Of a stretch of DNA of 64,000 nucleotides, positions 26,071-35,522 are shown one piece after another (position 1 is the first letter of the stretch; every line of letters begins with the position of its first letter). The translations under genes and the position numbers were made by a program. A model generated the notes under the pieces. The model had not been told where the DNA came from. It was given only the letters and a program-made list of their open reading frames with translations, and searched no databases. The stretch comes from Bacteroidales bacterium (GTDB lineage Bacteria; Bacteroidota; Bacteroidia; Bacteroidales; Lentimicrobiaceae): positions 25,162 through 89,161 of the forward strand of contig JAGXGB010000024.1 in NCBI GenBank assembly GCA_024636955.1, given 5' to 3'.

Positions 26071-27111
26071 ATGCAAAAAAATAGTGCAATTAGTATAGAA
26101 TCAAATGCAGACCTGAAGCCTATTAATACTTTTGGCATTCAGGGTAAATCTAAGTACTTGATTCACTTTACATCTGAAGAACAATTGCCTCAGATATTGC
26201 GCTATGTTTCAAATTTTAAAGGTAAGGTATTATTTACAGGTGGCGGTAGTAACATTCTTTTTACCGGCAATTGGGATGGTTTGATTGTAAAAATTGCAAC
26301 AAAAGGAATCGAGGTACTGGAAGAAGATGAAGATTATGTTTATGTAAAGGCAGAAGCAGGTGAAGTGTGGGATGACCTTGTAAATTATTGTATCAGTGGG
26401 GGATATGGAGGCATTGAAAACCTGAGCTTGATACCTGGTACAGTAGGAAGCAGTCCAATTCAAAACATTGGTGCATATGGTGTTGAACTGAAAGATGTCT
26501 TCTATATGCTTGAAGCTGTATCATTAAGAACTGGCGAAATACGTGAGTTCTACAAAGAAGAATGTCTATTCGACTACCGGTACAGTATCTTCAAAGGTGT
26601 TTACAAAGGTGTTTACCTTATACTTTCAGTAATTTTAAAGCTTTCAAAAAAGCCGTTACTAAGCCTGTCGTACGGTGCAGTGGAGCAGGAAATTAATCGA
26701 CTGGATCTGCCGCTTAACATTGCTTCAGTTAGTCAGGCTATAATCAACATTCGAAGAAGTAAATTACCCGATCCTTTGGAAATCGGCAATGCAGGAAGCT
26801 TCTTTAAGAACCCTCTGGTTTCAAAAGATGTATTCAAGGCCATAAAACAAAAACATGGTGATATCCCATACTTTATCACTGACGAAGAATACAAGCTGGC
26901 AGCAGGTTGGATGATAGAAAAATGTGGCTGGAAAGGTTACCGCGAAGGGGATGCAGGCGTTCATGAAAAGCAAGCCTTAGTGCTGGTAAATTATGGAACA
27001 GCATCCGGCAAACAAATAAAAGACCTGGCTGAAAAGATATCCGACTCAGTTTATGATCACTTTGGTATACGGCTTGAACCCGAAGTTAATATCCTTAGTA
27101 GTGAAGAATAA
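26071..27111 (+). CDS. murB: UDP-N-acetylenolpyruvoylglucosamine reductase
   Basis: The 346-residue FAD enzyme makes UDP-MurNAc for peptidoglycan. It shows the N-terminal NTFGI, the FAD-binding GGGSNILF, the IPGTVGSSPIQNIGAYG block, the type I MurB loop DYRYSIFK and the catalytic serine region NAGSFFKNP. The length fits type I MurB. It is embedded among surface polysaccharide genes and divergent from a glycosyltransferase pair; a promoter box immediately precedes the ATG. Confidence 0.95.
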   Translation: MQKNSAISIESNADLKPINTFGIQGKSKYLIHFTSEEQLPQILRYVSNFKGKVLFTGGGSNILFTGNWDGLIVKIATKGIEVLEEDEDYVYVKAEAGEVWDDLVNYCISGGYGGIENLSLIPGTVGSSPIQNIGAYGVELKDVFYMLEAVSLRTGEIREFYKEECLFDYRYSIFKGVYKGVYLILSVILKLSKKPLLSLSYGAVEQEINRLDLPLNIASVSQAIINIRRSKLPDPLEIGNAGSFFKNPLVSKDVFKAIKQKHGDIPYFITDEEYKLAAGWMIEKCGWKGYREGDAGVHEKQALVLVNYGTASGKQIKDLAEKISDSVYDHFGIRLEPEVNILSSEE

Positions 27112-27210
27112 ATATTAGACCTGAGCTGAGTTTTAAGGCTCCTGGTTTTGAGGGCCCGGAAGTGACATGTATAGAAGACATTTAACTTTAGAATGCTCTC
27201 CGTGGTTTAA

Positions 27211-28335
27211 CTACATCAGCTTTCTGATTGAATTCCAAAGCCTTTCTGCTGACTTGTCCCATGTAAATTCTTTTGACCTGATGTGACCATCTTTAATGAG
27301 CTGATTACGCAAGTTCTCATCATTAGTAATTTGCAGCATGGCAGAAGCGATATCTGTGGGATTAAAAGGATCAACAGTTAGAGCTGCATTGCCTGCAATT
27401 TCAGGCATTGAAGTTACATTTGATGTTATCACAGGTGTGCCGCATTTGAATGCTTCTACTATTGGAATGCCAAAACCTTCAAAGTACGAAACATATGTTA
27501 GAGCCAGTGCCGAACCCATGGCATCTTTTATGTTTTCAAGATCAAGGCGACCAGTAAATACCACATCATTGCGGAATTCCATACTGCGGTATATCTCTTC
27601 TATTTCTTTAGTCCACCATTTGCGGGCACCGGTTATTACTAATTTGGTGGTTAATTTATTATCCGATTTTCTATAAATGTCAAATGCCTTAAACAGGTTT
27701 CCAAGGTTTTTCCTGGGATGCAATGAACCTATAAAGTAGAAATATGGCTGTCCATCAGCTAATTTGTATCTGGTTTCCTTCTTTTTCTTTTCATCGACAG
27801 GCTCATATATTTCATTAGCTCCATTGTAAACGACATCTATTTTATCTTCCGGTACATTATAAAGATCTATAATATCCTGCTTCGAATATTCAGATACGGT
27901 TGCAATCCGGTCGGCTTTATGAGCAAATTTTGGAAAGAAGGTCCTGTAATACCATCTCTCAAATGATGGCACATCTTGCGGATAGTGTTCAAAATTAAGG
28001 TCATGAAACACATTAAGCGTCTTAACTTTGGTGCTTAGAGAAATATATCCGTCAGTTGAAATAAATAAATCGGCATTTACACTCTTGAGGGCTTTTGTTA
28101 CAGAAAATTGAAACCAGATGTAGTACAAAACAGGATGTCTGGCTTGAGGGAAAAGAACAATCGGTGTAACATTTTCCGAAAAAACAAAGTCTTGATGAGG
28201 TGTACGATCGAATAAAAAGAAAAATTGATGCTCAGGGTGTGCAATTGTAATCCTCTTAAGATTTTCATAAGTGAACCACCCGATACCTTCAAGCTTGTCC
28301 TTCAACAAAAGACGTGTATTTATTGCTATTCTCAA
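27211..28335 (-). CDS. Glycosyltransferase family 4-type protein
   Basis: The 374-residue protein has N-terminal IAINTRLLL and GIGWFTYENL, a middle VYNGANEIYEP segment, FIGSLHPRKN and the GT4 donor site motif FEGFGIPIVEAFKCGTPVI with its E-x7-E pattern. It likely adds a hexose or similar sugar to a lipid-linked intermediate. The first usable start is TTG at 28333-28335, since no ATG lies before the conserved start. It stands alone between murB and the flippase gene. Confidence 0.85.
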   Translation of the reverse strand: MRIAINTRLLLKDKLEGIGWFTYENLKRITIAHPEHQFFFLFDRTPHQDFVFSENVTPIVLFPQARHPVLYYIWFQFSVTKALKSVNADLFISTDGYISLSTKVKTLNVFHDLNFEHYPQDVPSFERWYYRTFFPKFAHKADRIATVSEYSKQDIIDLYNVPEDKIDVVYNGANEIYEPVDEKKKKETRYKLADGQPYFYFIGSLHPRKNLGNLFKAFDIYRKSDNKLTTKLVITGARKWWTKEIEEIYRSMEFRNDVVFTGRLDLENIKDAMGSALALTYVSYFEGFGIPIVEAFKCGTPVITSNVTSMPEIAGNAALTVDPFNPTDIASAMLQITNDENLRNQLIKDGHIRSKEFTWDKSAERLWNSIRKLM

Positions 28336-28636
28336 ATCTTATAGTTTTTGAGGTCTAAAGTTATTTGAATTTATCAGCCATTATATTTTTTGTTGTTTAA
28401 AGGGAATCTCTAATTGCAGAACTAAAGATAACGTTTTGATAGAATTCCACAATAACAGCACTAACGTTTACAACACCTTAGAAGATCATCTCCGATTGCA
28501 GTCAATTGCAATTACGGTTTATTAGAATATATCTCCAATTAATTTTAAATTTGCGCAAAAATAGTAAACACGCGGAGATAAACATCTATTTTAATCATAC
28601 CTTTAATAATCCCATAAGCGGCTATAACAAAAATAC
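28336..28636 (+). promoter_or_regulatory. 301-bp divergent intergenic region with flippase promoter candidate
   Basis: No gene is seen in this AT-rich region between divergent genes. TAAATTTG at 28546-28553 fits the -7 consensus and would start a transcript with a leader of about 80 bases before the flippase ATG at 28637. No -33 element is clear. Confidence 0.4.
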
Positions 28637-30088
28637 ATGCAACGGAAGTTTCTTGCCAACCTAAGTTTTTTGCTGCTCCTTAACCTGATCATAAAGCCGG
28701 TATGGATATTTGGCATTGACCTGAACGTACAGAATACTGTTGGTGCAGAAGCCTATGGATTTTATTTTAATCTTTTTAATTTCTCCTTTCTTTTCAATAT
28801 TCTTTTTGATTTTGGTATTACCAATTTCAATAACAGGAATATTGCTCAGAACAACCAGTTACTTAACAAGCACTTTTCAAGTATATTAATCCTTAAGGTG
28901 CTTTTGGGTGTAGTGTACTTTATAGTCACCTTTCTCATGGCTATTTTATGGGGTTATGAGGGGGAGGAACTACACATGCTTCTCTTCCTTGGTATCAATC
29001 AGTTTCTCATTTCTTTCATTCTTTACTTGCGGTCGAATGTGTCAGCTCTTTTGCTATTCAAGACTGATAGCATATTATCAGTACTTGACCGTATAGTGAT
29101 GATTGCTATTATTAGCGTATTGCTATGGGGGGGTGTTACCAAAACGCCTTTCCGCATTGAGTGGTTTGTTTATTCCCAAACCATAGCATATATATTAACC
29201 TTCATGGTTGCTTTCATGGTAGTGATCAAGAAATCGTCATTCAGGAGGTTGAACTGGAATTTGCCTTTCTTCCTTGTAATTTTGAAGCAAAGTCTTCCAT
29301 TTGCCATCTTGGTTTTATTGATGGCCTTCTACAATAAAATTGATACAGTAATGATAGTACGACTAATTGAAGGTCCGGCTGGTAAAATTCAATCAGGAAT
29401 TTATGCTCACTCGTACAGGTTACTTGATGCTTCTACTAGCCTCGCCTTTTTGTTTTCCCTCATGCTGCTGCCATTATTTGCTACATTAATCAAATCAAAA
29501 GGTAGGATTGAGAAAATGGTTAAATTATCTTTTTCAATACTGTTTGTATTATCAGTTATAGTTACTGCTGTTTCTTTTACATATAGTTATCAGATTATTG
29601 ATCTATTGTACGATCATTATATAGTTGAATCAGCAAGGTTGTTTCCGATATTGATGGCAAGTTTCGTTGCCATATCCACTACTTATGTGTTCGGCACCTT
29701 GCTTACTGCCAATGGAAATCTACGTCAGTTAAATTACATGGCTGCTGCGGCAATGGTTTTTAATGTGGTTATAAATCTTATTCTTATTCCCAGGTATGGT
29801 GCTTATGGATCAGCATGGGCGAGTTTGGCAACACAAAGCGTAATGGCTATTTTACAAATAATACTCAGTATAATATATTTTGACATTAAAATTCAGTATT
29901 CATTTCTGCTGAAGCTCATATTTTTTGTGGCCGGGGTATTTGGTTTGGGTGTAATTGTCAAATATCTCCCTATAAATTGGCTTTTATCCATTGGGGTAAT
30001 GATAATAAGTTCAATAGCACTTGCGATTTCACTTCGTTTGCTGAATTTCGGTAATTTATTGGATATTATCAGAGGAAGGACTAATTAA
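28637..30088 (+). CDS. Wzx-like oligosaccharide flippase
   Basis: The 483-residue polytopic protein (about 12-14 helices) has the MATE/MVF-type flippase look: an amphipathic start, FGITNFNNRNIAQN near the first loop, and the C-terminal pattern NLILIPRYGAYGSAWASL common in Wzx proteins. It should move undecaprenyl-linked repeat units across the inner membrane. It lies in a run with two chain-length proteins and an O-antigen ligase, fitting a complete surface polysaccharide export path. Confidence 0.85.
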   Translation: MQRKFLANLSFLLLLNLIIKPVWIFGIDLNVQNTVGAEAYGFYFNLFNFSFLFNILFDFGITNFNNRNIAQNNQLLNKHFSSILILKVLLGVVYFIVTFLMAILWGYEGEELHMLLFLGINQFLISFILYLRSNVSALLLFKTDSILSVLDRIVMIAIISVLLWGGVTKTPFRIEWFVYSQTIAYILTFMVAFMVVIKKSSFRRLNWNLPFFLVILKQSLPFAILVLLMAFYNKIDTVMIVRLIEGPAGKIQSGIYAHSYRLLDASTSLAFLFSLMLLPLFATLIKSKGRIEKMVKLSFSILFVLSVIVTAVSFTYSYQIIDLLYDHYIVESARLFPILMASFVAISTTYVFGTLLTANGNLRQLNYMAAAAMVFNVVINLILIPRYGAYGSAWASLATQSVMAILQIILSIIYFDIKIQYSFLLKLIFFVAGVFGLGVIVKYLPINWLLSIGVMIISSIALAISLRLLNFGNLLDIIRGRTN

Positions 30089-30155
30089 GCACTAAAGCTC
30101 GCAAATCGGCTTATTTATTAAGTGTTGTCAAAGTGATGTTTGATTAAAAATTTTC

Positions 30156-30163
30156 TATCTTTG
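30156..30163 (+). promoter_or_regulatory. Candidate promoter box before the Wzz-like pair
   Basis: TATCTTTG lies 33 bases before the ATG at 30197 and fits TAnnTTTG. A T-run TTTGATT occurs upstream but not at the ideal -33 spacing. Confidence 0.4.
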
Positions 30164-30196
30164 ACGACTTTATAAAATCTACCTCAGCGCATAACA

Positions 30197-31270
30197 ATGA
30201 TGTCGGAAAATAACCTACATGGAGTGAAGGATTTTGACTCGACAAGTTTAGGAGTATTTCTTTATTCCTGGCGAAAGCACCTTATTGTAATTGGTGTAAT
30301 TGCAAGCATATTATCTATTTTGTTTTCTTCCCCTTATTTCATAACACCATTATATAAATCATCAGTTATCTTATTTCCTGTATCAAGTAATTCAGTTTCA
30401 AAGGCATTGCTAACTGACCAAATATCAGCAAAATCTGATATTCTTGAATTTGGAGAAGATGAACAAACTGAGCAGATGCTGCAGATTCTTAATTCAGGTG
30501 TTATTCGTGAAAAAATTATAGAGAAGTTCAACCTTGTTGATCATTATGGGATAAATCCGAAGTCAAAGTTTAAGTACACTTATCTTTTCAAAGAGTACCA
30601 AAGTAATATCACTTTCCGCAGAACTGAGTACATGGCGGTGAAAATTACTGTGCTCGACCGTGATCCTCAGGTTGCTGCTGATATAGCAAATACTATATCT
30701 GAACTGCTTGACTCCACCAAGAATGCAATGCAAAAAGAGCGGGCTGTCATGGGTTTTAAAATTGTTGAGAAAGAATATATAAGCCTGCAGAATGAAATTG
30801 CCACGATGGAAGATTCTCTAAAAAAGATTAGAGAATATGGAGTTTTTGATTATGAAACTCAGTCAGAGATGATGAATCAACAGTTGGCAATTGAAGTAGC
30901 ACGAGGTAATCAGCGGGGTATTGATGCGTTAAACGCAAAGCTTGATGTACTTGCCAGATATGGAGGTGCATACGTATCAATACGCGACCAATTAGAGCAT
31001 GAGAAGAAACAACTAAGTTATCTCAAGGCCCGTTACGAAGAAGCTAAAGTAGATGCAACCGAAAATCTTCCTCAGAAATTTGTAGTTGAATCAGCTTATA
31101 AAGCAGAGAAGAAATCATATCCAATACGATGGGTTATTGTACTCGTATCGGTTATTTCTACGCTGTTGATTTCTATACTTGTAATTATTACTATTGATAA
31201 ACTTTCAGCAAAAGGAATGTTAAAAAAAAACGTTCCTTCTATCCAAAAGCAAGATATTTATTCAGAATGA
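30197..31270 (+). CDS. Wzz-like chain-length determinant protein, first of two
   Basis: The 357-residue protein has an N-terminal helix (about 30-50) followed by SSPYFITPLYKS, a long coiled-coil-rich periplasmic part and a C-terminal helix preceded by KSYPIRW (about residues 310-335). This is the polysaccharide co-polymerase (Wzz) layout that sets sugar chain length. It lacks the cytoplasmic tyrosine-kinase domain of BY-kinases. Its stop overlaps the next gene's ATG (ATGA), so the two related proteins are made together. Confidence 0.82.
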   Translation: MMSENNLHGVKDFDSTSLGVFLYSWRKHLIVIGVIASILSILFSSPYFITPLYKSSVILFPVSSNSVSKALLTDQISAKSDILEFGEDEQTEQMLQILNSGVIREKIIEKFNLVDHYGINPKSKFKYTYLFKEYQSNITFRRTEYMAVKITVLDRDPQVAADIANTISELLDSTKNAMQKERAVMGFKIVEKEYISLQNEIATMEDSLKKIREYGVFDYETQSEMMNQQLAIEVARGNQRGIDALNAKLDVLARYGGAYVSIRDQLEHEKKQLSYLKARYEEAKVDATENLPQKFVVESAYKAEKKSYPIRWVIVLVSVISTLLISILVIITIDKLSAKGMLKKNVPSIQKQDIYSE

Positions 31271-32265
31271 ACAAAGTAAAGCCGAATATGGAAAATTACT
31301 TCAATAACCTGAGTTTGATGAAAATGTTCCTTAAATGGAAGATGCATCTCTTAATCATTGCTATTGTAGCAGCGGTTTTGGCTATGATATTTTCATCTCC
31401 CTTTTTTATTACTCCCAAGTTTAAATCGCATGCACTTGTATATCCTTCAAATATAGCACCTTATTCTGATGAAAGTGAATCAGAACAGATGCTGCAATGG
31501 CTACAATCAAAAGATATCAAGGACAGTGTGATCAAGAAGTTCAATCTCAGCGAGCATTATAAGATTGACAAGGATTATAAGTATTACAATTCAACCATGA
31601 TGTACCTATACAATGAAAACGTAAGGATAAATAAGACTCAGTGGGAATCAATTGAAATCCAGGTTACTGATAAAGACCCTGAAGTAGCATACAACATGGT
31701 TAATTCAATCATGGATTTCTGCAATCAAAAGATCAGAGGTATACACAAGGATAAGTACAATGAAGTAGTTAAAAGTCTCGGTTGGACTCTTAAAGAAAAG
31801 AAACAGCAGCTCGATAGTGTTGAGAATGCATTAGCAAAATTACGTTTGGAGTATGGTTTGTATGATTATGAATCACAAGCGCTGGAGATCACTAAAGGAT
31901 ATTTGAAAACCTTTGACGGGAGTACTGGTGCCAAACCTACTAGTGATGTAGTAGATATGAAAACAAATTTTGAGCAAAAAGCAGGCGAATTGGCTGTGTT
32001 AACTCAACGACGTGAGGATATCATGCATATTTACGCAGATTTTGAACTGAAGTATGATATGGCGGTTTATGATGCAGAAAAGACATTCACCTTCCTCAAT
32101 GTAGTCACCAGTCCCGCAATATCCGATAAAAAATCATATCCAATACGCTGGCTCATAGTTCTTTATTCAGTTGTGGCCGCAGTATTTTTCTCTGTTGTTG
32201 TTATCTCAGTTCGGGAAAACAGTAAAATAAACCATGCTATTGCTGAACTAACAAAAGCGGAATAA
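31267..32265 (+). CDS. Wzz-like chain-length determinant protein, second of two
   Basis: The 332-residue protein is a paralogue of the preceding one: an N-terminal helix followed by SSPFFITPKFKS, a periplasmic coiled coil and a C-terminal KSYPIRW plus helix. The ATG overlaps the upstream stop, which implies translational coupling and perhaps a hetero-oligomeric co-polymerase. The O-antigen ligase gene begins 28 bases later. Confidence 0.82.
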   Translation: MNKVKPNMENYFNNLSLMKMFLKWKMHLLIIAIVAAVLAMIFSSPFFITPKFKSHALVYPSNIAPYSDESESEQMLQWLQSKDIKDSVIKKFNLSEHYKIDKDYKYYNSTMMYLYNENVRINKTQWESIEIQVTDKDPEVAYNMVNSIMDFCNQKIRGIHKDKYNEVVKSLGWTLKEKKQQLDSVENALAKLRLEYGLYDYESQALEITKGYLKTFDGSTGAKPTSDVVDMKTNFEQKAGELAVLTQRREDIMHIYADFELKYDMAVYDAEKTFTFLNVVTSPAISDKKSYPIRWLIVLYSVVAAVFFSVVVISVRENSKINHAIAELTKAE

Positions 32266-32293
32266 TAATAATTAACGTAATTAGAGAAGAGAG

Positions 32294-33775
32294 TTGACAA
32301 AAATCAAAGTCAAATGGTTTTATTTGCTCAGTGGGTTATTCATACTGCTGAACTCCCTTCTTATTGTTAAGGAGCATTACTGGGGTATCTTTATTCCGGT
32401 AATCATTATTGTGGGCCTGATGTATATCTTCTGGCTCGATAAGTTATTACTTTTCATTGTATTCCTTGCACCATTGGCAGTGAATATTGCTGATAAAGAA
32501 ATGGGTATTGGAGTGTCAATTCCTACGGAACCATTGCTGGTGGGTATATTACTGCTCTTTTTCCTTAAAACTATTTTCAATGGTCACTATGATAAGCGGA
32601 TATTAAACCATCCGGTTTCATGGACTGTGTACCTTAGTTTATTCTGGATACTCATCACCAGTATAACCAGTGAGCTGCCGCTTGTTTCATTTAAGTTCCT
32701 TTTTTCACGTTTGTGGTTTGTGGTTCCTTTTTATTTCCTTGGAATTGCTTTGTTTAAGAATGCCCGGAATATAAATTACTTTAACTGGCTATATGTCATT
32801 GCTCTTGGTTTAGTGATTATATACACAACCTATCAGCATAGCTTTTATGGCTTCGCTGAAAAGCAAGGGCATTGGGTAATGAAACCCTTTTTTAATGACC
32901 ATACTGCTTATGGTGGCATATTGGCTTTCTTCTTACCGGTGTTTGTTGGCTTTACTTTTAACAGCAGCAGGTCAAAAACCTATAGGCTTTATGCTGGTAT
33001 TTTAGCAGTTTTACTGCTGGTTGCATTATTTCTGTCATATAGCCGTGCAGCTTGGGTAAGTATTGCAGCCATAATGGTGATTGCTTTATTTATTGTCTAT
33101 AAGATCAAGCTCAGATGGATCATGATCACAGTTGTGGCTTTGGTTTCTTCTTTCTATATCTTCCAGCATGAAATACTCTATGTGCTGGAAAAAAACAAGC
33201 AGGACTCATCAGGAAACTTCGTAGAGCATGTTCAGTCGATATACAACATTTCATCTGATGCCTCAAACCTTGAGCGTATCAATAGATGGCAATCAGCATT
33301 CCGTATGTTTTCTGAAAGGCCTATTGTTGGATGGGGACCCGGTACATATCAGTTTGTGTACGCACCTTTCCAAAGATCGCAGGAACGCACTATTATAAGC
33401 ACGAATGCAGGGGATCTGGGCAATGCTCACAGTGAATATATTGGCCCTTTATCTGAACAAGGTTTTCCCGGTTTAATAATCATCCTGATAATGATTTCCA
33501 CTATTATTTACACTGGGATCAAAGTATACAGGAGAGCGAAAAATAAAGAAATCAAATTATTCAGTCTGGTGGCAGTGCTCTCATTATGCACCTATTTTGT
33601 ACACGGATTACTTAATAACTTCCTTGATACTGATAAGGCATCCATACCATTCTGGGGCTTTTTTGCAATGATTGTTGCAATGGACCTTTATCATAAGGAT
33701 GATAAGTATATTCATTCTCTTGATGAAAACATTGATAACCTTGAAGATACATCAGGTTATTATCAGGAAGAATAA
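32294..33775 (+). CDS. O-antigen ligase family protein (WaaL/Wzy-like)
   Basis: The 493-residue polytopic protein has about 11-12 helices and the PF04932-type signature: SYSRAAW, ERINRWQSAFRMF, the large periplasmic loop with GWGPGTYQF, and NAHSEYIGPLSEQGFPG. Members either polymerise repeat units (Wzy) or transfer glycan to lipid A core (WaaL); the sequence alone does not decide. The start appears to be TTG at 32294, with no earlier in-frame ATG. It is last in the flippase-Wzz-Wzz-ligase run. Confidence 0.85.
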   Translation: MTKIKVKWFYLLSGLFILLNSLLIVKEHYWGIFIPVIIIVGLMYIFWLDKLLLFIVFLAPLAVNIADKEMGIGVSIPTEPLLVGILLLFFLKTIFNGHYDKRILNHPVSWTVYLSLFWILITSITSELPLVSFKFLFSRLWFVVPFYFLGIALFKNARNINYFNWLYVIALGLVIIYTTYQHSFYGFAEKQGHWVMKPFFNDHTAYGGILAFFLPVFVGFTFNSSRSKTYRLYAGILAVLLLVALFLSYSRAAWVSIAAIMVIALFIVYKIKLRWIMITVVALVSSFYIFQHEILYVLEKNKQDSSGNFVEHVQSIYNISSDASNLERINRWQSAFRMFSERPIVGWGPGTYQFVYAPFQRSQERTIISTNAGDLGNAHSEYIGPLSEQGFPGLIIILIMISTIIYTGIKVYRRAKNKEIKLFSLVAVLSLCTYFVHGLLNNFLDTDKASIPFWGFFAMIVAMDLYHKDDKYIHSLDENIDNLEDTSGYYQEE

Positions 33776-33842
33776 ATACTAATAAGAACTATGGGAATTC
33801 TCCCAAAGGAACTTTTTGTAGGGCATTCTATTAAAAAGTATA

Positions 33843-34790
33843 TTATTCCTTTGGTAATAACTTTCTTAGTTCCGAAAGAACTGAAGGTAGCATTCTGAGT
33901 GCTGCAAGTTCACGCCATTTCTTGCGTGCTTCTTCAACAGGTATACCAAAGTAAGTTTTTCCTCCTTCAATGCTTTTATCTACACCTGAGGTTGCCAATA
34001 TGATGGCTCCTTTACCTATAACAAGGTCTTTGTTGATTACAACCTTGCCCCACAAAATAACATCGTCCTCAATCCTTGTAACACCTGCAATAGCACAATG
34101 CGAGCCAATAAGGCAGTTGTTGCCGATATAAGTATCGTGTCCTACCTGTACATGGTTGTCAAATTTAGTTCCTGTGCCAATAAATGTGTCACCTGATACA
34201 CCTTTGTCAATTGAGCATAATGCACCTATTTCAACATTATTGCTAATTACCACTCTGCCGCATGATTCAAATTTCCTGTACCCTTCAGGCTTCCTTTGGA
34301 AATAATAAGCATCAGCACCTAATATAGTACCTGAATGTATAATTACATTGTCACCTATAACTGTATGATCGTATATACACACGTTGGCATGTATAAGGCA
34401 ATTCTTTCCTATCTTAACATGATTGCCAACAAAGGCATTTGGCTGAATTACTGTTCCTTCTCCAATCTCTGCGGAGGGAGATACAGTTGAAACGGCAGGT
34501 TCAAATGGTCTGAACTTTTTTACTAATTCTACGTACGCTGCAAATGGGTCGGAATGTAGTATAAGTACTTTATCCTCAGGACAGTCAACTATTTTATTGA
34601 TTATAATATAAGTAGCTTTGGAGTTGACTGCTTTAGCATAGTATTTAGGATGATCAACAAAGGTAAGGTCACCTTTGCGAACCATGTGAATTTCGTTTAA
34701 CCCGGTAACTTGCAGATCTGTATCAGATTCAGTTGTAGCTCCGGTAATATCTGTAATAGTTTTTAAACTAATGGATGGTTGAAGGTCCAT
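33843..34790 (-). CDS. LpxD-like UDP-3-O-acylglucosamine N-acyltransferase paralogue
   Basis: The 315-residue protein has the LpxD N-terminal uridine-binding domain (about 1-95) and a left-handed beta-helix of hexapeptide repeats. The region FDNHVQVGHDTYIG supplies the catalytic His. A clearer lpxD lies at 38737-39762, so this is a second member. The ATG at 34788-34790 is chosen because the longer frame, from 34823, begins inside the terminator hairpin of efp. The paralogue might act on a different acyl chain, or on another nucleotide sugar; this is open. Confidence 0.8.
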   Translation of the reverse strand: MDLQPSISLKTITDITGATTESDTDLQVTGLNEIHMVRKGDLTFVDHPKYYAKAVNSKATYIIINKIVDCPEDKVLILHSDPFAAYVELVKKFRPFEPAVSTVSPSAEIGEGTVIQPNAFVGNHVKIGKNCLIHANVCIYDHTVIGDNVIIHSGTILGADAYYFQRKPEGYRKFESCGRVVISNNVEIGALCSIDKGVSGDTFIGTGTKFDNHVQVGHDTYIGNNCLIGSHCAIAGVTRIEDDVILWGKVVINKDLVIGKGAIILATSGVDKSIEGGKTYFGIPVEEARKKWRELAALRMLPSVLSELRKLLPKE

Positions 34791-34804
34791 GGAAAGTTTT
34801 TGTA

Positions 34805-34829
34805 TTAAAAAACCGGGTAGCACCCGGTT
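34805..34829 (-). terminator. Rho-independent terminator of efp
   Basis: On the minus strand an 8-bp stem (AACCGGGT / ACCCGGTT) with a 3-base loop is followed by a run of six T. It lies 14 bases after the efp stop and just upstream of the lpxD-like gene. It partly covers a longer alternative N-terminus of that gene, arguing for the shorter one. The downstream gene may depend on read-through or its own weak promoter. Confidence 0.8.
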
Positions 34830-34842
34830 CTGAATAAACTAA

Positions 34843-35409
34843 TTATGATTTAACTCTTTCAGAATAATCGCCGGTACGGGTATCAACTCTTATTCGTTCA
34901 CCTTCCCCAATGAAGAGTGGCACATTTACCGAAGCTCCTGTATCAACAGTTGCAGGTTTTAATGCATTATTTGCTGTATCGCCCCTCAAACCAGGTTCAG
35001 TATAAGTTATTGTTAACTCTACGAAAGGAGGAAGGTCACAACTCAAAGGTGTTTCAGTTTCAGCGTGAATAAGTATTTCAACGCCTTGTCCTTCTTTAAG
35101 GAATTGGGGTGCATTTATTATAGTTTCTTCTATTGATACCTGTTCGTAGGTTTCGGTGTGCATGAAATTATAACCATTGTCATCTTTGTATAGGAACTGG
35201 TAGGGTCTGCGCTCTACTCTTGCTACATCAATCTTAACTCCGGCATTAAATGTGTTTGGTATCACCTTGCCGGTTTTGAGGTTTCTGAGTTTGGTTCTTA
35301 CGAATGCACCACCTTTACCGGGTTTAACATGCTGAAATTCCACTACGGAATAAAGATCACCATTGTATTCTATGCACAGGCCGTTTCTAAAGTCAGCTGT
35401 TGTTGCCAT
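34843..35409 (-). CDS. efp: Translation elongation factor P
   Basis: The 188-residue protein has the full EF-P size and fold, including the conserved loop [17 protein letters not shown] whose lysine after KPG is the usual modification site. EF-P relieves ribosome stalling at proline runs. The start is ATG 35407-35409; a longer frame from a GTG at 35469 is rejected because a near-perfect promoter (TTG-N19-TAATTTTG) lies within it. No EF-P lysine-modification gene is nearby. Confidence 0.95.
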   Translation of the reverse strand: MATTADFRNGLCIEYNGDLYSVVEFQHVKPGKGGAFVRTKLRNLKTGKVIPNTFNAGVKIDVARVERRPYQFLYKDDNGYNFMHTETYEQVSIEETIINAPQFLKEGQGVEILIHAETETPLSCDLPPFVELTITYTEPGLRGDTANNALKPATVDTGASVNVPLFIGEGERIRVDTRTGDYSERVKS

Positions 35410-35436
35410 AATATTTTCTAAATGTATTTTACGGTT

Positions 35437-35466
35437 CAAAATTAATACTTTATCTTGAATCGGCAA
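35437..35466 (-). promoter_or_regulatory. efp promoter with TTG-N19-TAATTTTG
   Basis: On the minus strand a TTG (35464-35466) is followed after exactly 19 bases by TAATTTTG (35437-35444). This is the cleanest match to the Bacteroidota -33/-7 consensus in the window. The predicted leader before the efp ATG is about 22-25 bases. Confidence 0.65.
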
Positions 35467-35522
35467 CACCTCCTGTAGGGTGTTACTAATTATTTGAGAG
35501 TGTATGGTTAAAGCATAAAAGG

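Noticed and set aside
34791..34823. Longer N-terminus of the second LpxD
   Set aside because: These codons form the efp terminator hairpin and T-run; conserved LpxD sequence begins at the ATG at 34790.
35410..35469. Longer N-terminus of EF-P from GTG 35469
   Set aside because: A consensus promoter (TTG-N19-TAATTTTG) lies inside this stretch, and EF-P normally has about 188 residues, as from ATG 35409.
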